Notes under the pieces: model-generated
Seen by the model: only the letters and a program-made list of their open reading frames with translations
Told to the model about the DNA's origin: nothing
The model's database searches: none
Assembly (NCBI GenBank): GCA_032718475.1
Contig: JAUCBJ010007478.1
Coordinates: 1 to 27,178, forward strand
Direction of reading: 5' to 3'
DNA: 27,178 bases
Origin: Nemertoderma westbladi
Lineage: Eukaryota; Xenacoelomorpha; Nemertodermatida; Nemertodermatidae
Shown: piece after piece, positions 19,089-27,178 of the stretch
Position numbering within the stretch: position 1 is the stretch's first letter
Layout of the letters: every line of letters starts with the position of its first letter
Position numbers and translations under genes: made by a program

Positions 19089-22000
19089 CTAAATAAACAA
19101 TAAGAAATAATCGTTATTAGTTAGGATTTTATGAACTTCCTGATTTCTTCAGAATTTTGTTCATTTTTTTTATCAGAATTTTTAAAAAAAATACAATTTT
19201 AATACAAAATACAACGCAGAGTTTTAACTGATAATATGATAAAATCGAGCTTGAAAAACGAGTTGTAATTGAAACAAACAACATGCTTTCTTGAAAAATG
19301 CACTGCATAAATTTTACTTAGGAAATGTGTTCAGAGATTATTCGCAGAAAATCTGAGGAATAATTTCCAGAACAACTTTATAAATCCCAGATGAAAAGGG
19401 TACTCATTTGCCAAACTTTTAATTAAGGAAGCAAGGCCTTGTTATGCCTGCTTTTTGGTTAACCCCTGATTATCATGCTAACCTTAGTCGCAGTCTTTGG
19501 ATACTCCCTTGAGGCAACTCCTCACCGCGTACCAGATGACCCGGCTGATATAGACCTACCGACAGACTCGAAGACCCCTCCACCCGCGCGCACATTGACT
19601 CCGAATTAACACCTCCAGTCCCTACCAGCAGATATTCATCGTCTATTATCATTAGGTTGGTTCTGTCGAATATAAATAACTTAATGTTATCATATCATAT
19701 AATTGTTTGTTTTGTGTTACATTCAAACACAATTGCATTATACAGTAGGCCTACAATACTGTCAGACTGTATGTACTATTACTGCGTAAGATTAGTGGAT
19801 TACATTTAAATGTAAAAGTACTATTGCGTGGTTACAACTTTGCAGAAGTGAAGGCTGCTGCAAAGAGCATTAAGACCAATCGTGCCAGTGGAGTAGATGG
19901 TGTTCCCCCTGAGGTCTTTAAAATACCTGAGTGTTTAAAGCTCATCTATCCCATCATAGTAGACATGTACCGAACAACAAGAGTCCCACAAGAGATGAAA
20001 CCAAATAAGTTGGTGCCAGTTCCCAAGAAGGGCAACCTAACACTCTATGGTTCTTTTCGGGGAATCTCATTGATCTCGATTGCTGCAAAGCTATACAATA
20101 GAATTCTATTAAATCGCATCAGGGATCCCATTGAGAAACTGCTCCGTGGAAATCAGAATGGGTTCCGAAAACGTAGTCATGTCCGTCATGGAGTCCAGTT
20201 TGGCACTTAGAAGGATAATTGAAGAGTTATCAAAAAAGAAAGACAGGCATCTGGCTGTTATCTTTGTTGACTTCTTCAAGGCCTTTGATTCAGTCTCTCG
20301 CTCACGTATGTTCAGAATACTTTAATTATATGGGATTCCTGATGAAATTATTGCAGCAATCAGATCGGTGTACGATGGTTCGACAACATTTGTGTCTACT
20401 GTTGATGGTGACACAGAACCATTTGAAGTGTTATGGGGCGTCCTCCAGGGAGACACACTTGCACCATTCTTGTTCATAATTGTGGTTGACTATGTTCTAC
20501 GCATGTCCTTAGATCATCATAATGATGATGGGGTGATGATAACTCCACCTACTGGCTCCAGAAGTCAAGGAAATCCTGCCAAGTACCCAACTTATCTAGA
20601 CTTTGCTGATGACATAGGAGTACTCTCAGAATCACTAGAGGGAGCCCAACGGCTCCTCAGCTCATTAGAACAGGCTGCTTCTAGTGTGGGTCTTTTTATT
20701 AACTCCAAAAGATCAAAATTTTGACAGTTAACTTTGAAAGTCCTCAGCAAGTCTCTGACCGGATGAGCATAAGCTCAAAGGATGGTATGTTCGAGCATGT
20801 GGACGACTTCTGTTACCTGGGATCATGGATCCGGAAGTCAGGTGAGGTGCTTCGAATACGTAAGGGAAAGGCATGGGCAGCCTTGAATAGGCTTTATAGG
20901 ATTTGGAAGTCACAGAGAATTAATCGGAAACTTAAGGTCCGATTAATTAGAGCAGCAGTAGTTCCAGTACTCCTCTATGGGAGTCCATGCAGGGCTCTTA
21001 CTGCTGAGGACACCAAATCTTTGGATGGCACATTCACAAGAATACTGCGCCGGGTTCATTGTGTCAAGTACAATGCACACATCTCCAACCAGACACTATA
21101 TATCATTGGAGATGTCTAATTGGTTCCCCCAAGCTTGACACTAGAACAAAGTCGCCTCCGCTTTGCAGGACATTGCTTTCGCCGTGAGGACCAGCCGGTG
21201 CATAATCTTGTGCTTTGGCAGCCTCATGGAGTGAATAAGCATGGTGGACAGCCCATAACTTTCTTGAGACTCATGGACACTGGCCTTGAAGATGCGGATG
21301 ATCTAACAAATGTTACGGGTGATAGGGAGTTGTGGCGGCGCAATTTTGTCGACAATCCGGCACAGCATTCTTAAAAATGCAGCTGCAATGCTTCATGCCG
21401 ATCCTACTGTAGTAGTAGTGGTTACAACTAAAAAGTAACTACAGTAACTTTACGTGAGAAACCAAAATAACAATAACACTTCATTCCTACGTTACCAAAA
21501 ACCTATACATTGGCGACTCACTTGAGCTGAACAACCTGGCAGTCGGAATGTCCTCTGTACTCCGTGGCTCCGGTATCCGCCATCCAATAGAACTGCAGGT
21601 AGTCATCCGGCCGCGGGACCCCATCCCCGTAGTTACGCTTATAGACCTCGCGAATAAACCCAGCAACCAACTTATACATACACTCAACTGTGGTGAACAC
21701 CCAGTTGAACAGTTTCATCTGGCAGACTGCGGGATCGGGATCGGATAGAAGGAATGGAGCGACCGATACGACGATGTAGGCGACGAATCGGCGTCTCTGA
21801 CGAATCGCGCACCGAATCCTACCGATAATCTCCCTGGAAACCAACCACTGGTTGCTAGGGTTAACGTCATCGAATTGGAAGTCGTTAGTCTCTATGTAGA
21901 GGAACTGAGAGGAACGTCGGATGTGATGGGTGTAGGCCTTGTTGAGGCTATCGTCCACCATCGGGGTCCCTATAGGGGAGTCGAGCGCCGCGCGATGAGT

Positions 22001-23347
22001 CCGTCTCAACGAATGGAACTCCGTAGAATCGGAATCGCAGCTACGGAAGGTTTGCACCGAGTATGTCTCATCCACATCTCCTCCTATTCCCGAATCGCTG
22101 TTGTTTTCCGGGTTACAACTTTCCGGGTGTTCGTAGCAAAGCCTTCCGGTTGTTACAGCCAGTGTGCCCGGCTCGGATCCCGCTTGCTTGTTCCACCGCT
22201 CAACGAAGGTTTTTATGACGTCACGCGTGGTGAATCCTGAGAGTTTGCAGAATACCGAGTGGTCTAGAAGGTCAACGGCCACCGAATTATCGCCGGTTGA
22301 TGGCGGCTGCGGCTGGAACTGGAAGGAACCGACAAATACAATCGGTTTGCTGATTCCATTACATAAACTGCACTTCCCCTCATCTACGACAACAACACTT
22401 TGCCTGTGAAATCCGCAGGAAATAAAGTCGCTTTTATTCCCCGCTTTATTATTATTACCGGATCCGAAAGAAAAAAATTGTTTCAACTTCGCAAGCACCC
22501 CTCCTTGAGATCTTGCGTCCGAAATGTTTCTCACTAAGACATTGGTATCTTTAAAGAAGTTAATCAAATTGTTCGCACTTTCTGGAGGATATTTCCCGAG
22601 AATCGCTACTTGCACTCCCTGTTCCGACTTCCCGGACAATAGAACTCCTATCCCGGTGTACGCGTCTCTACCATCCGAGATAGTGAACCAGGGATCGAAC
22701 GGGCAGTCCAGTACGTAGACGAATCTCCCAGCTCGCTGTATTGCGTTCACTACCTCCAACAGATCGTTGGATGTGTACTCATCGAATGAACCTCGATGCG
22801 ACATCATCATCTGGAAAGGATTATCTACGAACAATTGGCAATAATTACGTTGAGTCAATGGATAGTAGGATTCGGGTACTTCGTATGATAAATTACCCAC
22901 ATCGACAGGTCTGAATCGAATTTTAACATGAAGACTCCCTTGAATGTTATTACTGAATTCTAAATTTCCTGCGACTGTGCAACCTGGCGTTGAGATGAGG
23001 TATTCACTATCTATTTGTACTTTACCAGTAACAACCGCTTGATGGCCGTCTACTCTCTTCAATGTGAAAGTAATTTTATTGACGAAGTGGCAGACATCCA
23101 GATTGACCGTTTCGTTCCAGATAATGAGGTCACTGCCGTGAGCCACGCGTGCGGTTTTCGTTGTTATGGCAACGCGGTTGTCTAGTTGCATGGTCACGAA
23201 GAAGCAACCGGAATAGTAGTAGGCCATAGACTGGAAGAGGTAGTCGAGACCCCCAGTGGAGCGACCAATATACCACAGACGTGATGACAAGTTATTGGCT
23301 TCGTAAATGTCCACGAAAAAGTTGCCATGAAGAAACGGTGAGGGCAT
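18821..23347 (-). CDS. C2-domain phospholipase D homologue with both HKD motifs degenerate (three-exon gene)
   Basis: Exons 23347-21522, 19662-19483 and 19088-18821 join in phase (AA|A and AG|A) into 757 residues, close to the roughly 800 of plant C2-PLDs. Order: C2 domain (about 5-150), first PLD half, a Ser/Asn-rich insert (about 430-490), second half, and the C-terminal PLD tail (SSLNCVQLMADLAR, PPPADP, LPFTLRVTE). Family landmarks are clear: VFVG after motif 1, LSGFTTRDVIKTFVERWNKQ, and AYTHHIRRSSQFLYIE. In active enzymes each half supplies HxKxxxxD. Here motif 1 is R315-Q-S317-VVVV-D322 and motif 2 is K609-T-N611-LMII-D616, so both His and both Lys are gone. Hydrolysis of phospholipids by the PLD mechanism is therefore not expected; membrane or lipid binding through C2 is plausible. 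An in-frame TAG precedes the ATG, which has A at -3. Confidence 0.85.
19089..19482. other. Intron 2 of the PLD-like gene
   Basis: A 394-base AT-rich intron with no recognisable element. Confidence 0.7.
19483..19662 (-). CDS. PLD-like gene, exon 2 (motif 2)
   Basis: This 180-nt exon has no ATG and is found only by homology. It starts after TATTCGACAG and ends CTAAG|GTTAGC. The product TNLMIIDDEYLLVG, VNSESM and VGLYQPGHL is the region that in active enzymes reads H-x-K-L-M-I-V-D-D through the GSAN and NQRSM blocks. Its first base completes the Lys codon begun in exon 1. Here GSAN is replaced by GTGG. Confidence 0.85.
19840..21417 (+). mobile_element. 5'-truncated, dead LINE copy of the same family, copy B, in the PLD-like intron
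   Basis: A 12-bp direct repeat, GTGGTTACAACT, lies at 19828-19839 and 21418-21429. The element begins inside the reverse transcriptase N-terminal block (AEVKAAAKSIKTNRASGVDG), is shorter at the 5' end than copy A, and ends in a GTAGTAGTA tail. It keeps the motif A region (FKAFDSVSR) that copy A lost, and FADDIGVL near 20600. Lesions include a frameshift near 20170-20195, a TAA at 20323-20325, a frameshift near 20710, a TAA at 21117-21119 and a small deletion near 21268. It lies antisense to the host gene, which explains why the intron tolerates it. Confidence 0.88.
21522..23347 (-). CDS. PLD-like gene, exon 1 (C2 domain and motif 1)
   Basis: The exon opens at ATG 23347 and ends CTCAA|GTGAGT, a near-perfect donor; reading through would stop two codons later. 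It holds 608 full codons. The C2 domain is followed by the segment YVLDCPFDPWF, where active relatives have a GWS-type strand, and by the altered motif 1 encoded at 22405-22382. No frameshift or internal stop occurs, and GC content is that of coding sequence. Confidence 0.9.
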
Positions 23348-24187
23348 TATTTTTGATGATGCTATTTCTTTCTTTAAAGATCTCTATAAGCAGCCCCGAT
23401 CAGCGGGTTAAATTATAAGATAATAACAAAAATATGATATATAATATTAATTAAAGGTATAACATATAATATACTGTACACTGTATAATAAAGGGGAGAG
23501 TAGGGCATCTACCTCTATTTGGTACTTGTTTATGGGCCCGAACCTACAGTATGTTTAGTAACTTTCCCTAAAGACGTTACTGGTTAGACATATTTTAAAG
23601 AGGCACCAGCAGCAAAATGCGGCAAAGTTAAAAGGTTCAGTAATAATAATAACAATTTATAAACTACAAACCCAGAACCCAGTTACGCCGCTCTGTTTTA
23701 AATATAATGGCAACCCGTTGTTTAGTTGTACAGTTGTAGTAGTAGCGTTGGTTTACGTTGTGATGTTCCTTTCTTAACTCAATTGAAACTTAAGGAACAG
23801 ATGGTATAATCGTTGTTGCTTTGTTGGTGTCTCTGTCGCCTACCAATCATTGATTAGTTTAGCTCTCCTACGGGCAACAGCAGTTAACAGTCCAGTAGGG
23901 CCGTAATTATATTTCGTAATATTGACCAATAATGGACGATCCATATAATATGAGAGTTCTTGATGTTCGTTATACTGTTCGGAGATTCGGTTCAAACACA
24001 CGGTGATAAACATGTTCACACTCACTCGACAGGTTGACAATGTCATGAGGTCAAACGTTAGTGTTTCGGGTCAGAAACGACAAACAACACCGACAAGCCC
24101 GTCTATACAGACGAATGTGAACATAAGTATAAATCTATAAAAGTCACATGTATGAGTAAATAGTCTATGAGATCCTTGGTGTACATA
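23348..24187. other. Intergenic region upstream of the PLD-like gene
   Basis: This should hold the promoter of the minus-strand PLD-like gene. No firm TATA box is seen. A minus-strand frame at 24046-23840 (68 codons) has mixed composition but no recognisable domain or splice context. At about 23697-23730 a short stretch resembles part of the PLD C2 coding sequence (see findings). Confidence 0.35.
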
Positions 24188-24462
24188 CAAGGTGTAGCTG
24201 TTGCATTGAATTCACATCTCCCGTAGGTCGTGGGTTCGATCCTCGCATGGGTCAGGGCAGTTCTAGTCTCGGCACGAATTATTTGAAGGGACCAGCCAGG
24301 GCGCATCTCTGCCTTGCAACTTCAAGTGGTAGCTAAATGAGTACTGGAGTTTCCTCTGGGGTGGGGAGTAAAGTTCTGGGGGGACCGCACTGGAAATAAG
24401 TCGTCAGACTTTGTGCGTAATCCCTGGCCTAGCGGCCGAAGAAATTTTACTTTACTTCAGGA
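24188..24462 (+). mobile_element. tRNA-derived SINE, second family
   Basis: The head has an A-box-like GTGTAGCTGTTGCATTG and a perfect B box GGTTCGATCC (24232-24241) preceded by TAGGTCGTG, as in a tRNA T-arm. The body follows for about 200 bases and ends in AAATTTTACTTTACTT, a short TTAC-type tail. It differs in head, body and tail from the SINE at 9836-10080. No target-site duplication was resolved. Confidence 0.7.
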
Positions 24463-24772
24463 CTTTTTAACACTAAACATCACAAACCATCTGTAAAGTT
24501 GCCATAATATGCATGCATGCAGTCCCATTTACTGTATTCTCTTCTGTCTTTTGTTTAGTCTTTGTAGAAACTTGATCAGTAGCTGAACTTTCAGTTTCTG
24601 TAGCTGTGTCTTTCTGATTGTACAGCTGTAGGCCTACCGGTATTCCTGTATTCAGTAATGATGATATTTACATCTATAGTCCAGGATCTGGTGGCTGGGT
24701 GGCCAATGTGATCTGTACAGCTGTACATTGCATGTATTGGATTGGCTGTTGAAAAAGTCAATGTACGTACAG

Positions 24773-25011
24773 GGGTGTAAACGCTACGCCGACAACCGAC
24801 AGCCGACAACCATTGCCGACAACAATAAATATGAAAATGTAACCTGAGTTCGTGACTCTCGTTTATTGTTTTGGTTAGAATAACCTTCCATCAGTCCATT
24901 GTAACCTGTTCCTTTTCTTTTCCATCAATTAATAAATTACATTAATTAGCTTTAATAATGGTTGTCGGCGTTGGTTGTCGGTAGTCAGTTGTCGGCGTAG
25001 CGTTTACACCC
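24773..25011. mobile_element. 239-bp MITE with perfect 24-bp terminal inverted repeats
   Basis: The left end GGGTGTAAACGCTACGCCGA plus CAAC (24773-24796) is the exact reverse complement of 24988-25011. Inside each end the word GCCGACAAC recurs two to three times. No frame lies within. I could not find a convincing target-site duplication, so the superfamily stays open. The interior near 24836-24920 resembles part of the foldback element in the 9.1-9.6 kb region. Confidence 0.8.
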
Positions 25012-25190
25012 AATGTCTGAATGTACAGTGAATCACTCAGTGATGTAATGCAGTACAGCAGTAATAGGCCTAAATCAAATTGCGGTGAATTTGCCCAACT
25101 ATACCTGTATACAGCTATAGGCCTATATAGTAGCCTATATAACATAAATTATGTTTGGTAATGCCTTATGATAGATAAATGAAATAAGAT

Positions 25191-27178
25191 ATGTCTTCAG
25201 GGTGGAATCCATTTGCTGATTCACCACTCCCAATTGGACATTATTACCCGTCCAACTATATTCAACTCGGTCGCAGTAAACACACGAATTCTATACAGCC
25301 TGAATCGCAACAACAACAGCCGATAAACTCCAGTGCAAACGGAAACTTGGCGAAGTCTGCTTCCCCGGTTGAATATCCACAGTATTACGACAATAAGCCG
25401 ACTCCAATCTATTTGGATGACAGTATTATACTTGACCGCGATGAACCGTGTAAATTCGCGAAAGGGGAGGACGTTTCCGACGTCAGTAGCGACCGCGCCG
25501 AATCGGTATTGGGCCGATTGATTCGCGAGTTTCGCCAGGGAACTCCAAAATGCAAGTCGGAACGATCGAAATCTGATATCGCCGATGATTTTTGGTGGTT
25601 GAAGGGAAAATCAAACGTCGAGGAAAGGGGGAGCGAGGTAATTCGATATAATTCCAAAGGGAACGCGGCACTGTCGAATAATGTGCCTACCAGTACCAGC
25701 ACTGGTCGGTTCATTGGTGCCTCAAAACCTATTGATGGTATTTGTGAATATACAAATTCAACCTCAAATGACAGTCAATATATTCCGTACAAACGAGAAA
25801 CAATGCCGTCGGCGTTAATAAAAGGCAGTAGTGAACCGCTACCGGTACCTGTGCAAATAACAACACGTGAACCGCTTCAAATAACACGTGAACCTCATCA
25901 AATAACCCGGGATACGGAACTAATAACACGTCAACCGGTACCAATACCACGTGAACCGGTACCAATATCACGTGAACCCGTACCAATAACCGATAGACCA
26001 AGCGGCTCCCGCATTAAACCCCGTCCCGAGGACGACATACTGTTCCAGTGGCGGTTAAAACGGAAGATGGAACTGGCGAAGAGAGGACCCGAACTCAACC
26101 GGGACGAAGCCTCGTTGTTGTACCGGAAGAAGGGGGACAACCTTGTTCCGGGGGACTCCCGTCTGTTGCGGTTCCGTAGAGACGTCGAGGATATTCGTCT
26201 GGGAATTCCGACTGAGCGCTCCGTACCGGTTGTTAGATCATCAGTGAAACCGTATTATCATCTCGATAGCGATATACTACCAACTAAGGACACTGAGGTG
26301 TGGCAAAAACAACCGCGGGACACTGATTTGGGACATAAATCACCGTGTTACACTGATTTGGTACATAAATCATCACGGGACACTGATATGGGACATAAAT
26401 CATCACGGGACATTGGTATGGGACATAAATCATCTCGGGACACTGATATGGGACTTAAATCATCACATAACACTGATATGGGACATAAATCATCACGGGA
26501 CACTGATATGGGACATAAATCATCACAGGACACTGATATGGGACATAAATCACCACGGGACACTGATTTGGGACATAAATCATCACGGGATACTGATATG
26601 GGACATAAATCATCACGGGACACTGATTTGGGACATAAATCACCGTGTTACACTGATTTGGTACATAAATCACACGGGACACTGATATGGGACATAAATC
26701 ATCACGGGACTCTGATATGGGACTTAAATCATCACGGGACTCTGATATGGGACATAAATCATCACGGGACACTGATATGGGACATAAATCATCACGGGAC
26801 ACTGATATGGGACATAAATCATCACGGGACACTGATATGGGACTTAAATCACCACGGGACACTGCTGATATGGGACATAAATCATCACGGGACACTGATA
26901 TGGGACATAAATCATCACGGGACACTGATATGGGACATAAATCACCACGGGACACTGATTTGGGACATAAATCATCACGGGACACTGATATGGGACATAA
27001 ATCATCACGGGACACTGATATGGGACATAAATCATCACGGGACACTGGTATGGGACATAAATCATCTCGGGACACTGATATGGGACATAAATCATCACGG
27101 GACACTGATATGGGACATAAATCATCACGGGACACTGATATGGGACATAAATCATCACGGGACACTGATATGGGACAT
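25191..27178 (+). CDS. Low-complexity protein with decapeptide repeats, 3' end outside window
   Basis: An ATG at 25191 (G at -3, in-frame TAA at 25185-25187) opens a frame with no stop to the right edge, 662 codons. Residues 1-375 are non-repetitive, polar and largely disordered. Two ordered-looking patches stand out: VLGRLIREFRQGTPKCKSER followed by DDFWWLKG (about 106-138), and EDDILFQWRLKRKMELAKRG (about 280-300, helical). REPVPI-type repeats fill about 220-270. From residue 376 (26316) a 10-residue repeat, RDTDMGHKSS, begins. The two patches faintly recall proline/serine-rich protein 3 (PROSER3), but I am not sure. A 1-base loss in the array near 26671 changes the repeat frame without creating a stop. 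The frame may equally leave by a splice site inside or beyond the array. Confidence 0.7.
   Translation, partial: MSSGWNPFADSPLPIGHYYPSNYIQLGRSKHTNSIQPESQQQQPINSSANGNLAKSASPVEYPQYYDNKPTPIYLDDSIILDRDEPCKFAKGEDVSDVSSDRAESVLGRLIREFRQGTPKCKSERSKSDIADDFWWLKGKSNVEERGSEVIRYNSKGNAALSNNVPTSTSTGRFIGASKPIDGICEYTNSTSNDSQYIPYKRETMPSALIKGSSEPLPVPVQITTREPLQITREPHQITRDTELITRQPVPIPREPVPISREPVPITDRPSGSRIKPRPEDDILFQWRLKRKMELAKRGPELNRDEASLLYRKKGDNLVPGDSRLLRFRRDVEDIRLGIPTERSVPVVRSSVKPYYHLDSDILPTKDTEVWQKQPRDTDLGHKSPCYTDLVHKSSRDTDMGHKSSRDIGMGHKSSRDTDMGLKSSHNTDMGHKSSRDTDMGHKSSQDTDMGHKSPRDTDLGHKSSRDTDMGHKSSRDTDLGHKSPCYTDLVHKSHGTLIWDINHHGTLIWDLNHHGTLIWDINHHGTLIWDINHHGTLIWDINHHGTLIWDLNHHGTLLIWDINHHGTLIWDINHHGTLIWDINHHGTLIWDINHHGTLIWDINHHGTLIWDINHHGTLVWDINHLGTLIWDINHHGTLIWDINHHGTLIWDINHHGTLIWD
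26316..27178 (+). repeat. 30-bp tandem array, about 29 copies, running off the edge
   Basis: The unit is CGGGACACTGATATGGGACA plus TAAATCATCA. Most copies differ by one or two bases. Variants recur: a CCGTGTTACACTGATTTGGT block occurs at about 26343 and again at about 26643, and GGTATGGGAC plus ATCTCGGG at about 26415 and about 27050, so blocks of several units have been duplicated. There is one 1-base loss near 26671 and one 3-base gain (CTG) near 26864. Confidence 0.92.

Noticed and set aside
16454-21374. Two host reverse-transcriptase genes
   Set aside because: Both are bounded by target-site duplications, truncated at the 5' end and broken by stops and frameshifts, as expected for dead LINE copies.
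23840-24046. 68-codon minus-strand frame as a gene
   Set aside because: No domain, poor start context and no clear splice partner; length is within chance expectation.
24190-24260. A functional tRNA gene
   Set aside because: Only the B box and T-arm are good; the acceptor stem does not pair and a SINE body follows.
26455-27165. 236-codon minus-strand frame in the 30-bp array
   Set aside because: It exists because a 30-bp unit without a stop in that frame repeats for ever; the plus-strand frame has a non-repetitive 375-codon lead-in and is the better candidate.
26316-27178. CRISPR-like array
   Set aside because: Units are contiguous with no unique spacers, and the locus is eukaryotic. The same holds for 7766-7998.

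Overview
This is a eukaryotic window. Genes are split by GT-AG introns whose codon phases match across junctions, non-coding DNA is AT-rich and full of short repeats, and there are LINE, SINE, foldback and retroelement-gag sequences. The gene families present (a plant-type C2 phospholipase D, an EF-hand/WD40 protein of the WDY/WDR49 kind) and the very frequent palindrome TAGGCCTA suggest a marine invertebrate, perhaps a deuterostome. I cannot name the species from sequence alone.

Layout. 1-2386 (minus): a long open frame, cut by the left edge, for a BEL/Pao-style (DUF1759-like) Gag. Its upstream side, 2387 to about 5740, is non-coding and holds two tandem-repeat blocks. 6528-14317 (plus): an apparently complete four-exon gene for a 1059-residue EF-hand plus WD40 protein. 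Its introns hold a 22-bp minisatellite (intron 1) and a nest of mobile elements (intron 3: foldback element, tRNA-derived SINE, decayed retroelement fragment, inverted 21-bp repeats). 16258-18229: a small acidic reading frame split by a 5'-truncated LINE (16415-18176, minus) with a 12-bp target-site duplication. 18821-23347 (minus): a three-exon gene for a 757-residue C2/phospholipase D homologue. Its first intron holds a second copy of the same LINE (19840-21417, plus), also with a 12-bp target-site duplication. 23348-25190: intergenic, with a SINE and a 239-bp element with perfect 24-bp terminal inverted repeats. 25191 to the right edge (plus): the start of a low-complexity protein that runs into an array of 30-bp (10-codon) repeats.

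The most notable result is that the phospholipase D homologue looks intact as a gene, yet both HKD catalytic motifs have lost their His and Lys while keeping Asp. The second motif is only visible when exon 1 is joined to an unpredicted 180-nt exon across the LINE-bearing intron. This points to a conserved-fold pseudoenzyme rather than a lipase. I see no evidence that the genes act together; they look like unrelated neighbours in a transposon-rich region.
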